DNA of 64,000 nt from NCBI RefSeq assembly GCF_030253575.1, contig NC_080567.1:35927501-35991500 (forward strand). The letters run 5' to 3'. The notes beneath the pieces were generated by a model. It did no database searches, was not told where the DNA came from, and saw only the letters and a program-made list of their open reading frames with translations. Both the position numbers and the translations under genes were made by a program. This DNA is from Rhododendron vialii. Its lineage: Eukaryota > Streptophyta > Magnoliopsida > Ericales > Ericaceae. Each line of letters starts with the position of its first letter. Positions within the stretch are counted from its first letter, which is position 1. Below are positions 22,757 through 34,869 of this stretch, piece after piece.

Positions 22757-23149
22757 AGGAATGCTACATACACTACACACTTTCACTACATCATTTACTA
22801 CATTCTTTATGGGACTCATTTCGGGTCTACCAAAAAATACAGAAAAATATCCATAAATTTTAAAATAATATTTTAGGGGGCCCTGCAAAAAATCAGCTTT
22901 AACCGGTATCGGTAAGTATTATTTCTAAATTTATAGGAGTGAAAATGTTCAACTATTCAGTTTCGAACATAAGAACCCATAAATAATATTTATCGATACC
23001 CGTTAGAGCTGATTATTTACGGGGCCCCCTAAAATATTATTTTAAAATTTATGAATATTTTTCTATATTTTTTGTTGGACCCAAAATAAGTCCCATAAAA
23101 AATGTAATGAATGATGTAGTAAAAATATATAGTGTATATAGCATTCCTG
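22757..23149. mobile_element. Foldback MITE, probably Mutator-derived (393 bp)
   Basis: Nearly the whole element is an inverted repeat: AGGAATGCTACATACACTAC at the left is matched by the complement of TATAGTGTATATAGCATTCC at the right, and the pairing continues inward past GGGGGCCCTG/CGGGGCCCCC. The flanks carry CTTAAAAATG and CTTAAAAAATG, a 9-10-bp duplication with one indel. Long TIRs and a ~9-bp duplication fit MULE MITEs. Confidence 0.75.
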
Positions 23150-23227
23150 CTTAAAAAATGGATGAGAGAGGAATTTGGGAGGAATTTGGAAGGCAGCTGG
23201 AAGACAGAAGTTAGGTTTTTCCGGTTG

Positions 23228-23321
23228 GAGCAAGCCAACTGATTTTCTAGAACCACGCGACGAAGTAAAACGGGGAGCAAGCCAACTGATTTTCTAGAAC
23301 CACGCGACGAAGTAAAACGCC
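23228..23321. repeat. Exact tandem duplication, 47-bp unit x2
   Basis: GAGCAAGCCAACTGATTTTC and the following bases up to AGTAAAACG occur twice with no visible differences (starting at 23228 and 23275), in the distal promoter of the ERF gene. Identity suggests a recent event. Confidence 0.85.
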
Positions 23322-23438
23322 ACTCTAGCGAGAGACAACCCAGAAACAACCCAAAGCCGCGTGTGAACTCGACACTCCTCTAGTAGCAACCCGCCAACGT
23401 CAGCAAATTCCACGCTTTCTGTCCCCCTGGCATCACAA

Positions 23439-23605
23439 CACGTGGAACCCAGTCGGGACATTACGTCATCGCTTCTGTAATAATCCCCCGAAATCCCACG
23501 TGCCACCAAATTTTCCATTATAATAAATCCCATCCCATCCCGTGTGTGAAAGGCGTATACTGTTTGGAGTACCCTTTGACCGCCAAAATCCCATCCATAT
23601 ATAAA
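23439..23605 (+). promoter_or_regulatory. ERF109-like promoter: two G-boxes, as-1-like site, W-box, TATA
   Basis: CACGTG at 23439-23444 and 23497-23502 (bHLH/bZIP sites), TTACGTCA at 23461-23468 (TGA-type bZIP half site), TTTGACC at 23575-23581 (WRKY W-box) and TATATAAA at 23598-23605. A (GA)n tract at 23658-23686 lies in the likely 5' leader. The set fits a rapidly wound-, ROS- or JA-induced gene. The sites are seen; the response is inferred from the family. Confidence 0.6.
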
Positions 23606-23655
23606 CCCCCCTCACTCTCTCTCTCCTCTCCAAAAGTCCAACCCCCAAAAACCAT

Positions 23656-23689
<34 letters not shown>

Positions 23690-23739
23690 CCCGTCTAAAA
23701 ACAGTCAAACACCAGCTGGCGAAAACAAAACCACCACAG

Positions 23740-24447
23740 ATGCCACCCAACAATTTCAACCACGGCGACGGAGCTTCCACTTCTCAGCCGCAACCTCCGC
23801 CTCGCCTCACCCGCGACCAGGAGTTCTCCGTCATGGTCTCCGCCCTCGTCAACGTCATCAACGGCACCACCACCACCACCGCCTCCCCGTACCAGGGGAA
23901 TCAAATCGTGCCCATTTCGGACCCCGACACGTGTCAGCAATGCGAGATCAAGGGTTGTTTGGGATGCAACTTTTTCGGACCGACTCAAGATAGCAAAACG
24001 AAGGGCAGTGGCAGGAAAGCGAAAAGTTCTATAGCGGTCGTGAAGAAGAAGAAGAAGAATTACAGGGGAGTGAGGCAGAGGCCGTGGGGGAAGTGGGCGG
24101 CGGAGATCAGGGACCCGCGGCGGGCGGCGCGGGTGTGGCTGGGGACGTTCGAGACGGCGGAGGCCGCGGCGCGGGCCTACGACAAGGCGGCGATCGAGTT
24201 CCGCGGGGCCCGGGCGAAGCTCAATTTCCCTTTCCCTGATGAACAGAGCACGTCGGTGGGTCAGGGTCAGGTGTCGAATTCGGAGCAGAATCAAGAAAAT
24301 CCGTCGATGGAGATGGGAAGGAACGACGAGAAAGAGTTCTGGGAAGGGATCGGGGAGGAGAAGATTGAAGAGTGGATGGCGATGTTGATGGATTTCAACG
24401 GTGGTCCCTCGGATCACTCTGCTTTTGGAAATGGGCACCGTTTTTAG
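23740..24447 (+). CDS. ERF109: AP2/ERF transcription factor, ERF109/RRTF1-like (group X)
   Basis: Single exon, 235 residues, complete. An N-terminal [15 protein letters not shown] helix is followed by the cysteine motif [12 protein letters not shown] (about residues 65-76), a basic stretch KKKKK, one AP2 domain (about 107-166: [45 protein letters not shown]) and an acidic C-terminus with [10 protein letters not shown]. Alanine and aspartate of the ERF type sit in the DNA-binding strands (WAAEIRD). The order and the CxxC...CLGC motif match Arabidopsis ERF109 (RRTF1), a nuclear activator induced by ROS, wounding and jasmonate. The start is set by a TATA box 135 bp upstream and conservation of the MSAL region. 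The 247-codon ORF on the opposite strand is a shadow. Orthology is inferred; another group X member is possible. Confidence 0.93.
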   Translation: MPPNNFNHGDGASTSQPQPPPRLTRDQEFSVMVSALVNVINGTTTTTASPYQGNQIVPISDPDTCQQCEIKGCLGCNFFGPTQDSKTKGSGRKAKSSIAVVKKKKKNYRGVRQRPWGKWAAEIRDPRRAARVWLGTFETAEAAARAYDKAAIEFRGARAKLNFPFPDEQSTSVGQGQVSNSEQNQENPSMEMGRNDEKEFWEGIGEEKIEEWMAMLMDFNGGPSDHSAFGNGHRF

Positions 24448-24973
24448 CTAGAGCTAGTCTTAATCATGTCTAAAAATTGATCTCAAAACATTCTTTCAAT
24501 CTTTGATTGTTATTTTTTGGGTTTGGAAGCTAGTTATGATTTTAGATTACTAGCTACAAATCGCTTATGACATAGAAAATAAAATATTTATAAATGGATG
24601 AAGAAGAAGAATGAGAATGGAGTGATTTTTTGTACCCAATGGCTAGAGTTTTGTAGAGAGAGAAAATGAAGTGATTACTTTGTGTACCCAATTGCTATTG
24701 TTTTACTGACATTCTACTTTTGTTCATTTATAGGTAATTTGTATGTTCACTTCGATGAATGAAAGTGATCATATTTTTGAACTCGTTGAGACCATTAAAA
24801 ATTTATCAGAATTCATGTTGACCAGATATAAATAAACACAAGAAGTAAACTTGTTTTTTTTATAATTTTGGGTGAAGAGAAATACGTTTTGTAATCATAT
24901 TAATCTCGTAGTGGGCGTTTGGGGTTCGAAGTTATAGATAGCTTCTGAAATTTTTCGTGGACATTCCTTCTAA
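24448..24973. other. ERF 3' flank, no gene seen
   Basis: AT-rich 3' UTR-like DNA containing a repeated motif (GGAGTGATTTTTTGTACCCAA, then a similar block about 60 bp later). Confidence 0.4.
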
Positions 24974-24981
24974 CTCTCTAC

Positions 24982-25893
24982 CAAAGTTCTGAATACCGTT
25001 TTGGACAGAGTACCGGTTTTCTTATTGGTACGGTACGTACCAGTACCGGTCAGGTACCGGGTACCGTTTCGGATTTACCGCAACTATAATTATATATAAT
25101 TATAACTCAAATTTGTTTTCGATACCATGCAATTTCTTCTATAATAAATCAATAAATTTCAAGTAATTGACTTTTCCTCTTCCCAACAAACCCATTTCTT
25201 CTCTTCCTTTTTTTTAAATCGGAAAATTACTGCACTTGGCCACTTCCATTCCCAAACCATGTGCTAAAACCACTGGTTTTGTACACATAAAAAAATCCAC
25301 AGCTTTTTTAACTTTCCCCAATCCAACTAAACACTCACTCTCTCTACTTTCTCTCTCTCTCTCTCTCTCTCCCCTCAGACAAACGAAAAACCAGATGAAG
25401 ACCCGCTTGAGTCTTCCTCTCTCTCATACTTACAGTCTTACACGGTTACACCACTCCATTTTCCTTAACCAGTGGGAAGATCTAATTTCATCACCCTTCT
25501 CTTTTATTCTAATTTCTCTAAGTGGGTTGTATTATGTATTGTTGAGAGGGATTCCAATGGGAAGATCTATGTAAGTAATCACTTCCAGCCACGGTCGGAT
25601 AAGCTGGAGAAGACCACGAGGAGCCACTTTTTTTTCCGATTTCCTCTTTTCTCTTTTTTTTTCCTTCTATTTCTCCATTTTCTCCACTGCCTGGTGTGAA
25701 ATGGCCCTGTTTTGCAAAATTCCGGCCGGAATCTCCGGTACCTCCATCTCGTCCGAGATCGTCCAGAATCGCCGGTACTCGCAGGTAATATCCGAGATTA
25801 GAGCCGGAACGATATTTGAGGTATAAGTTACCAGTTTTACGCAAATTCGGTACGTACCAGCCGGTACGGTACGGTACGGGATTAACAACATTG
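24982..25893. mobile_element. Non-autonomous hAT element (912 bp)
   Basis: The ends CAAAGTTCTGAATACCG and the complement of GGGATTAACAACATTG (CAATGTTGTTAATCCC) match at about 13 of 17 positions. The flanks hold an exact 8-bp duplication CTCTCTAC (24974-24981 and 25894-25901). Subterminal GGTACGGTACG-type repeats lie at both ends, and a CT microsatellite at 25338-25374. The CAANG start and 8-bp duplication indicate hAT. No transposase is encoded. Confidence 0.75.
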
Positions 25894-25901
25894 CTCTCTA
25901 C

Positions 25902-26268
25902 TAACCTCCCATGATTTATACAATACTGGCAAAAAATAAACATCAATCCCCTTTCAGCAATCAAAGACCATGATCATTTTGGAATTTTGGATTTGAAATT
26001 CTCTTTCTGTGCAGAGTCTCTAATAAATTTGCTCTCAATTGTTATTTTCATTTTTCTATCTATTTTTCTCTGCTCGTCACCCAAAATTCCAAAATCAAAA
26101 CTCAAAATTAACATGGTCAAAATGATCAAAAAAATTCCTTTTGCTTCTTCAAACTGATGCATGTGGGCCATGGGCATATCTAATGTTTATGAGTTGACGA
26201 TGGTACTAGGGCTCTGAAATCAGAGCTGCCTGTCATTCTTCAATGGATTCTGAAAAGGAGATCACATA
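25902..26268. other. Intergenic, no gene seen
   Basis: AT-rich. TTTTGGAATTTTGG and CCAAAATTCCAAAATC form a weak inverted pair around 25978-26098. Confidence 0.35.
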
Positions 26269-26277
26269 TTGTAATAG

Positions 26278-26651
26278 GGAGAATGATGCGGCCCACCGAA
26301 CAACCCACTGCACGCACGTCGGGCCCACTTCGGCCACCGGACGGCCTATCCGATTCGTCCAAAAATTCTATAAAAAAAAACCGAGTGGGTCCAAGCGAAA
26401 ATCAATGGCATCCGACATGTATAAGTGCTCGATCCGAACTTCCAAAAACCAGAGATCCGAGCCGTTAAAAGATGGAAGATTGGTTCAAGCACTTAAGCAT
26501 GTCGGATGCCGTTGATTCCCGCGTAAACCCACTCGGTTTTTTTTTTTAAATTTTTGGACGGATCGGATCGGCCGTCTGGTGGCCGGAGTGGGCCCGGCGT
26601 GCGTGCGGTGGGCTGTTCGGTGGGGGAACTGCGGTGGGGGTATCATTCTCC
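26278..26651. mobile_element. Foldback MITE, probably Mutator-derived (374 bp)
   Basis: GGAGAATGAT at the left and ATCATTCTCC at the right begin inverted repeats that extend through most of the element (CCCACCGAACA, GCACGCACG, GGGCCCACT, CGGACGGCC and their mirror images). The flanking 9-mers TTGTAATAG and ATGTAATAG (26269-26277 and 26652-26660) match at 8 of 9. Long TIR with 9-bp duplication fits MULE. Confidence 0.8.
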
Positions 26652-26660
26652 ATGTAATAG

Positions 26661-27559
26661 AAAGGAAATTGATATTCTTGCTCCCTTTTTTGACGCAAGC
26701 GTTTTTTTTTTATATTCATAAAGTTACTGGTAATTTTACATTGAACATAAAGTGTCTGCATCAAAAAATGAAACGCGAATATCAATTTCTTGGTAGAAAA
26801 GGTACAGTAGCAACATGTGCTTTTAATTTCGGCTAGACCAAATAAGCAGTGTTTTGCAAAGAATAAACATCTAAAACCGTCCTTGTTTAACATGCGCAGA
26901 GCTGTCCCCAGCAACACAAACAACGCGCATATGGATTTCCGTGTCTGTATTATTAATGTTACCCACTTGCCAAAACTAAATAGTGGAATATACTCTTATT
27001 GGTAAGTGACCTCATGCACTCGATTAAAATTAGAACCAATAAAAGGCCAAAAAAGAACATTTGGTCGCCCATCACGCTGACGTGTAGACGGGAATGGCTG
27101 ACAAAAGTTTTAAGGCGTTCCACTTTTAGAAAAAAAGAAGAAAATAATTTCAAGGTCAAAAATCATATATTGACGTAAATGATTTTACTACCAATATGAA
27201 TCTTGTTTGATAGATTTCATTGAGATCTTGTAAACGGTGCAAAAAAAATTTAAAAAATTATTTTTCATTTTCGTTATATTTGAATTTAAAATTACCTTCT
27301 TTTTGAAAAAAAAAATTTTAGGAGAATGCGAAACGGAACCTAATAAGTCCCGTTTTACAAATATTTTTATTTTTTAAGTACTTATATTTTTCTTAACAGA
27401 ATAGGATCTTACTGTAACGGTGACATTATGTCATCACCGCAATCACAAAATACCACGGAATGATGATGTTAGAATGAAACATTTGGAAGTCTAGACTACA
27501 TCAACTCTAGTGACAAGTGCGACCACCACAACTAGAGGGGAGCATTTTAAGGGACCTGA
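26661..27559. other. Intergenic, no gene seen
   Basis: AT-rich DNA without recognisable exons or repeats of known type. Confidence 0.35.
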
Positions 27560-28205
27560 CAAAAACCACCGCTGCCTTGGCACCTTTTTACTTAATGTCA
27601 TTTTTTTTTTTTACTTCTCTAAACTCATTTTTATTTGTTTGATTTTACAATTGATTTGGCTATTTTATTTGTCTCAACAATATAACCTAAAAAACTAAAA
27701 ATATATTTACTGACAAATAAGCTGAAAAGGATAACTCAAAACTTGACTTTTTTAGTTTTTTTTTAACAAAATAATAGCAAAACAAAGCTTAACTTTTTGA
27801 AATAGATACTTATCAATTGACAACTCAAAATAAAATATTGGACCATAAAAAATGGACAGAAATAGTATATATAACCTTATAAGAACATTGTTTAGGCTAA
27901 GTCGCTTACTTGCTTTTGTATGTTATCATTTGACTTATTTTTTGGTTCATATAATTCTACTTTCTAAATTTATATAGTTGAGACGAGTAGAAGAGGCCAA
28001 TAGTTGTACAAAAAATTTCAAAGGAATTCACTGAAAAGAAGAAATTGATCAACAAAAAACTATACTACGAAAATCAAGACAAAGCATAATTAGTTTAAGC
28101 ATATTGCTTAGAGAGGTAAAAAACAAAGTGAGATGGGCAGCTTTAGGGTGCCAAGGCAAATACGAATGATTGGGCTTCATAAATGGGAGCGGTGGTTTTT
28201 GACTT
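27560..28205. repeat. Inverted-repeat pair, possible unclassified TIR element
   Basis: ACAAAAACCACCGCTGCC followed by TTGGCACC near 27560-27585 is mirrored at 28153-28205, where the mirror is split by about 33 extra bases. The enclosed 0.6 kb is AT-rich. No target duplication was found. Confidence 0.4.
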
Positions 28206-28484
28206 GCATAGGACGTTGCCGTTTCAGGGCACTGCCTTTGGCAGCGCTGCAGGGACTTGAAGTCTAGTTTTTGAGGGGGAGGGATGTTGTATAGGGATAG
28301 GGAAAGTTAAAAAAACAAACTTTACGCCTCACTATTATTTTGATCATCACTTGTGTTTTGAAACTGTGAAATTATACAATAGTCCAAACCACTTTACAAC
28401 CATACATTCATGTGGAGTCTACTACTAAGTGTATAAACTCTACAAAAATGTGTGATTGTAAAGTGGTTCGGAGTACCATGTGGG

Positions 28485-29204
28485 GATCCGGATCCTCTGT
28501 GAGGATTTCCAATATCTTGTGAGGGTTTTGATGAGAGGATGCCAACACATTAATGAGGAGATCCAACTCACAATTGGTACACCTCCTTTTGAAACCAAAC
28601 GATACCGTTTTATGGGATAATTATCTAACGGTGGGAAAACCCTATCTTTTTCTCCCTTCCTATTCTACACTTTTGTTATCACCCAATAGAGAGAAAAAAA
28701 ACTCACAACTGCTTTGATTTTCTTCTTCTCCTCAACCAACTATCTTCCTTTCTTTTTCCACCTAGGTTCTGATTTTCATCCAATTAACACCCTCCATTTT
28801 TCTTTCAATTCTTGCCAAATTAAAATTAGAGCCGTTGTTGTTACTCCTTTTCTTGTTCACTTTTCAATCTACGAATCAAAAATTTCAAATCGTTTGACCA
28901 AATCAAAAGTGGAAATTGAAAACAAGGGGAAGACTAAGATTTTTTGAAATTTTTGGTGGATGGACAAAGCTGTCCTAGTTGAGAATATGTTTTGGGCTGA
29001 AACGGAAACTGAAAACAAAGGAGAAGACGGAGAATTTATGGCCGTTTGGGTTCCATCGTTTAAATGGCAACGTTTAAGCATAAAATTACAAGCACCCCAC
29101 ATTTTCATGTTTTGCACTGTTGGATATCTTGGCATAATAGGTGGCACCCTCTCATCAAAACCCTCACAAGATCATCATAAGTAAATCCTCACAGACAATC
29201 CGGC
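28485..29204. mobile_element. Unclassified TIR element (about 720 bp)
   Basis: ATCCGGATCCTCTGTGAGGA, ATCTTGTGAGGGTTTTGATG and AGAGG at the left are mirrored at the right end (AGAGGGTGCC inside, CCGGATTGTCTGTGAGG at the tip). Flanks show no clear duplication, so the superfamily is undecided. The short ORFs inside have no known motif. Confidence 0.55.
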
Positions 29205-29880
29205 CAATTCACCACGTGATGGTACTCTCAGACTACTGAATAATTACTCTTCGAAACTTTGGTAAAGTTGACTATGAAATAAATATAAGTTGGCCCATTT
29301 GTTATTGATGACTCTGTGTTCTTATATATGCCTTTCAAACTTTGTTTGTATAAATTGTATAGATTGTTGTAGCATCACAGTTCCCTTATTTATGCTATAA
29401 AATCTTTCATTCTAAAGATGCAAAAAATGAGGGATTTATTTTTTTTGGAAACTACTCCTATGTAGTATTTATGTTATAGCATGCATGACGGTATAAGTCG
29501 GTCCATTTTTCATTGTTTGGGCAATGTACGCGCAGTTCAAATAAATTACTCGATCGGTGCACGTTTTCCAAAGATGAATGTCTATGAGGCATTTTTTACC
29601 TACAGCTGTCTCGTAAAATGGGCCCGTGTTCCTTCGTTTGTTTTTCTTTATCTTTAAACTGGGAAAAAAGTAGTACGTGTTACTTCGTTATTAAGCAAAT
29701 CCGGCGTTATATCAACGCGACTCGGCCTCGACCGGTAAAAGCGGTTGATCCCACACCCCATATTTAAACGGAAAAACCCCACCTGAATTCAACTCCGAAT
29801 CTTTCTCCAATCTTCAAAATTTCTCCCAATTCCTCACGATCTGCAATTCAAACCCTCATTTCCAATTTCCAAATCAACCC
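29205..29880. other. Intergenic DNA and promoter of the VID27/DEM gene
   Basis: Contains a TATTTAAA element at 29761-29768, about 150 bp before the ATG, and a (CT)n tract at 29881-29907 directly in the leader. No other gene. Confidence 0.5.
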
Positions 29881-29911
29881 AACTCTCTCTCTCTCTCTCT
29901 CTCTCTAAGAA

Positions 29912-32900
29912 ATGGGAGCCTCACAGAGTCGCGAGGGCCTAGACCTTTCAGACTCGGAGTACTCCGACGACGGCGAAGAAACCAGCGAAGAACAACAATA
30001 CGACGACGCGGTGGACCACGGCGACGATCCACAGCACCACCAACAACAACGACCAGCTTCTTCCAAACCCGCAACCCTAGACGAGCTCGACGAGAGGCTG
30101 AAGGCCCTCAAGCTCAAATACCCTCCCCATCATCAAAACCCTAATTCCAGAAACGCCGTCAAGCTCTACCTCCACATCGGCGGCAACACCCCCAGGGCCA
30201 AGTGGATCGTCTCCGACAAACTCACCCACTACGAATTCCTCAAAAACGACGCCGACGACGACGATGACAAGGGTAATGATCACTGGGTTTTGAAAGTGGG
30301 GTCCAAGATTAGAGCTAGGGTTTCGACCGACATGCAATTGAAGATGTTCGGGGACCAGAGGCGCGTCGATTTCGTCTCGAACGGGGTGTGGGCGTTGAGG
30401 TTTTTTACGGATGAGGAGTATCGGAGGTTTGTAACCGAGTTTCAGGACTGTTTGTTTGAGAACGTTTATGGGTTGGTTGCTAGCGATGAGAACAAGCTTA
30501 AGGTTTACGGGAAGGAGTTTCTGGGGTGGGTTAAGCCGGAGGCTGCCGACGATTCGATGTGGGAGGATGCAGAGGCGGGAGAGTGGAAGAGTCCTCCGGC
30601 AAAGAGCTCGGTGAGGACTGGGAATCAGGATGCTTTGTTGGAGGAGTTTGAGGAGGCGGCGACGGGGGGAGGGATACAGAGCTTGGCATTAGGGGCGTTG
30701 GATAATAGTTTCTTCGTGAATGATATGGGTGTTCAGGTTGTGAAGAATTTCAGCCATGGGATACATGGGAAAGGGGTGTACGTGAAGTTCGATAGTGGCG
30801 GGCAAAAGGGTAGTCGTATTAGTTCTAGCGAGGGAAGATCGACGCCTAAGAAGGCTGTTTTGATGAGAGGTGAGACTAATATGATGCTAATGAGTCCATT
30901 AAAGGAAGGGAAGCCTCGTTCGACTGGACTCCACCAGTTGGATATTGAGACAGGGAAGATTGTTACGGAATGGAAGTTTGAAAAAGATGGGACCGATGTT
31001 ACAATGAGAGATATTACTAATGATACAAAAGGGTCTCAGTTGGATCCTTCAGAGAGTACATTCTTGGGTTTGGATGATAATAGGCTGTGCCAGTGGGATA
31101 TGAGAGATAAGCACGGAATGGTTCAGAATATAGCGAGTTCAAATTCGCCAGTATTGAATTGGACACAGGGGCATCAATTCTCTAGGGGGACGAATTTCCA
31201 GTGCTTTGCGACAGCCGGGGATGGGTCCATCGTTGTTGGTTCGGTTGATGGGAAGATAAGGCTGTATTCGAAGACTTCAATGAGGCAGGCCAAGACTGCT
31301 TTTCCAGGGCTTGGCTCGCCCATTACTCATGTCGATGTGACGTACGATGGGAAATGGGTATTGGGCACCACTGACACTTATTTGGTTCTCATTTGCACTC
31401 TGTTTACTGACAAAGATGGGAAGACGAAGACTGGTTTCTGTGGTCGAATGGGAAATAAAATCCCAGCTCCGAGATTATTGAAGCTGACTCCCGTGGATTC
31501 GCATATGGCTGGGACAGACAATAGGTTCCAAAGAGGCCAGTTCTCGTGGGTGAGTTACTAACTTTCAAGTGTTCTCTGTCTTACCTGTTTTAGTTCTCTT
31601 GTGAGTTCATTCCTATTATTTCTTGTGTTGCTCTTGACTGAAGCATGATTTGATATTCTACTTGTTCTTTGCGTGTTTTAGCACTTTATTGTAGCCAGTT
31701 TGGGTTGATGTCTAACATATTTTTTATCATACTTATTAGTGAACGTTGGCAAATGGGCTGTGTCCTATACCTCATATATTCTTTGTTTTGCTTTGCGTTC
31801 AGTGATTGAGACGATTGTTGCATATCGTACCTTATACAAACACTCATATCTGTTTTACTACTTTGGTTCGTATAGTAAGTAGGAAGTCTATCAAACTTGA
31901 ACATGAACTTATCTGATGATCCGTGTATGTTACATTTGTTTCGTACGATTTTTTATGTGTTTTTTCCTTTGCCTTTATTGGACCGGGAATTATTGCATGT
32001 TTGACGTCATCGCTCATATATGTTTGGTGATTCTAACTAATTTGAACGTTATATACTCTTCCTTCGCCTTTATTGGACCGGGAATTGTTGCATGTTTGAC
32101 GTCATCACTCATATATGTTTGGTGATTCTAACTAATTTGAATGTTATATACTCTTGGGGGAAATTCTAAGCGGGAGACTTTTGTCATATCAGATTTGTTT
32201 AACCAGAAGTAGAACTTATAGGTAGGTACAAGTGAATATAGAGAAGTAACTTGGGTAGAAGTTCTGAAAATGATATTAGTCTTCGCTCATATATGTTTAT
32301 ACCCACTAGAAGCCTACTTTTTTGGAGAGCTACGTTATCTGAAGAACGTCCCTGACCGGGAGGTACACTTGGCCCCTGTCACATTGCTTTTAGCATTCTT
32401 TATGGCCTGAATTCTGAAACATCAAGTTGGAATGGTTCGTCAATTCAACCATTGTGCACCTCGTCATCTATTTTCTTGAAGTTTGAAATTTGTCAAATGA
32501 TCAATTTGTGTGGAAAGGACTTCCAGAACTTTACTTATCACTCAAATAATCTTAAAGGAAAATGAGAATTAGTTAAGTCAAAGAAAGACCTGCCCTTCAA
32601 AAAAAAAAAAAAAGTCAAAGAAAGACCTAGGAAATTGGAGATTGTGGTGATGTATACGTTTTTCCAAAACTGTAATGAGGCCTGTGACCCAGTAAACCAT
32701 TTACCATTAACATGTCATTGATCCTGGTGCATATTCTTCCCCCATTTGACTTTGGGACTTCGAGTCTAATCATAATCATTTGTATAAATTATATTTTCTC
32801 GTCCCTAGGAACTTTTTGTGTGCGAAATGCGAAGGTCTTGGTGAAGGAACTTAAAAATTCATCTACCCTTTCTCCTTTTCCCCTTTCCTGTCCTCTTCGT

Positions 32901-33625
32901 GCCTATAATCATCTAAAAGATTTGGTGCTATTGATAGCAACTGCATCCACCACTTTCAGCTCTTAGAAATTTGAAGTCATTAAAGTTGTGTATTGCTCGT
33001 AACAAATATACAGCTCCTAGGGACACATTGTGAGCAATGATGTAAACTTGGATGCGTGCCTATCATTTTTGCTTGGTTTTTGGCTTTTTCTCATTGAAGT
33101 TGTCAAAGGGTTGAGATAAGGGTTTATAGGAGAGAGGTCTTACTAAAAGTAAGCAACCAGTTCCGTTCCAAGTGACATGGCTTTTCACTATTCCTTTCCA
33201 ATTTCCAGTATGCAATGGGTTTGCTTTAAATTAAAACGGTATCTTTATCTTGGAATTGCTAGTTTGTTTTTTGCAGCTTGTACTCTTTCTCTTGGACTAT
33301 AAGGTTCAATGTTACTGAGAGATTTTTCTATATCTTGCAGGTCACTGAGAATGGGAAGCAAGAGCGCCACCTGGTCGCAACAGTGGGCAAATTCAGCGTG
33401 ATATGGAATTTCCAGCAGGTGAAGAACAGTGCCCACGAATGTTACATGAATCAGCAGGGCCTCAAGAGCTGCTATTGCTACAAGATTGTGTTAAAAGATG
33501 AATCCATTATTGATAGTCGGTTCATGCACGATAGATTTGCTGTTAGTGACTCCCCGGAAGCTCCCCTCGTCGTAGCTACTCCCATGAAAGTTACTTCTTT
33601 CAGCATATCTGGAAGCAAGCGGTGA
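29912..33625 (+). CDS. DEM: VID27/CYPRO4 family protein (DEFECTIVE EMBRYO AND MERISTEMS-like)
   Basis: Two exons, 29912-31549 and 33341-33625 (GT-AG, phase 0), give 640 residues. The N-terminus MGASQSREG fits an N-myristoylation signal (Gly2, Ser6). An acidic linker ([14 protein letters not shown]), a VID27-type PH-like region (about residues 85-210: [22 protein letters not shown]) and a C-terminal beta-propeller-like VID27 domain follow ([19 protein letters not shown]-like [46 protein letters not shown], ending [15 protein letters not shown]). In tomato and Arabidopsis, DEM proteins are needed for embryo and meristem organisation. The biochemical role is not settled. The gene looks intact. 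A decayed copy of its second exon lies at 43430-44185. Confidence 0.92.
31966..32155. repeat. Tandem duplication in the DEM intron, 95-bp unit x2
   Basis: CCTTTGCCTTTATTGGACCG through GTTATATACTCTT occurs at 31966 and 32061 with very few differences. The rest of the 1.8-kb intron (31550-33340) shows no gene. Confidence 0.85.
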
Positions 33626-34159
33626 ACACCAAGAAAAGCGTTTTCTCGTCTCCGTTCAATAGTTCTCGTTATATCCTTCCAATTTGTTTGTTTCTTTTGA
33701 TTGATTTGGGTTTCTTTCCTACTGATGTAGTTTGTGTATTGTGCAAATTTAGGTTTGTTTGCAGTTTGCCATAACTGGATTTGCTTTCAGCCTGATGTAA
33801 CTCTTCCATGTTGTTAGTATCTTTGAGTTGATATCAATGGTAGCAGAGATTAATTCGTAGTTTGACCTTCAAACGGAGTACAGAGCGCCCATCCCAAACT
33901 CGTCAAAGTTTCCATTGTTCTTTTCTTTTTCTACATCAGTGTCAGAAAGTAATTAATCCAGTAAAATCAGCAAAATTGAAAACCTTGAAACCAGAACCAC
34001 ACCATAAAGGAAAAACACACAAGAAAACTTACCCGATTAAATTTCATCCGAAAAACAATACTAGAAACTACATAAAACTAAAATCCCAGATGTAATACGA
34101 ATTATCGCTGTGGTGATCCTTCGCATTCCCATAAGCGGAATTTGTTGAATAATCCCAAC
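33626..34159. other. DEM 3' flank
   Basis: 3' UTR-like DNA. The stretch CAGAAAGTAATTAATCCAGT (33942) recurs near 44770, part of the segmental duplication described at 43430. No gene. Confidence 0.5.
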
Positions 34160-34800
34160 ACCATATTGCGGGGTACCAATTAGCGCAAGGTTGGAATTAG
34201 TCCAGGTTGAATCCAGGTACAATTAGACAAGATTTTGAAATCTTTGCTATCATGGAAATCCAAATAGGAATTTTGCGCTCTTGAAGCTATGAAATCTGCC
34301 TGACTCCAGAGAATAGAAGATGATGCTGCTGTTGCCGTCCGCCTTTTTGAAGGATGGACGGTCGGATCGGCCGCACTACAGCCCCTCCTATTCCCTTTTT
34401 GAATACAGGGGGAAAAAATCTTGTTCCTCAGTCGTTCCTCCTCTGCCTCTCGACCGCAATGGATGTTCGACCAACAAACAAAACTAGATTTTCCAAGCTA
34501 TCAACTTGCTCCCATTCGTGTGACGAAAAGTTGAATTTCAATACGTGAACCCATCCATATATCCTCCAGAATTTCCCACAAATACTGACATCAACTTATC
34601 CTTGGAAGGAAACCAAAAAGTTCTGCCATACTTTTGAAAGATTCCCAGCCTTCCAACTTGGTCCCAACAAGTAGTACGTCCACGGAAGATGACGAGGTTA
34701 TTCCATGATGCCAGGAATGATTCATCGTCGATAGAATAGTATAGTTGGCCCAATTTCCTCGTTTACTAGTACATAACTCCAAAAACTTCAGCTGTTACAT
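34160..34800 (-). pseudogene. F-box/DUF295 pseudogene, C-terminal part only
   Basis: Minus-strand translation gives [25 protein letters not shown]-like [26 protein letters not shown] and [13 protein letters not shown] in changing frames, clearly related to the intact gene at 45085. The N-terminal half, including the F-box, is missing beyond 34800 and several frame changes and deletions are present. It lies tail-to-tail with the DEM gene, as its intact relative does with the DEM pseudogene. Confidence 0.85.
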
Positions 34801-34869
34801 ATAAAAATTACTAGTTTCATCGCATATTGGTATGCATATGAGCAAAACAGACTTGTAGAAAGAAAATGA

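Noticed and set aside
23695-24438. 247-codon ORF on the minus strand over the ERF gene
   Set aside because: Arg/Pro-rich antisense of a GC-rich AP2 coding sequence with no domain.
28960-29184. 74-codon ORF as a small gene
   Set aside because: Sits inside the inverted-repeat element 28485-29204 and has no recognisable domain.
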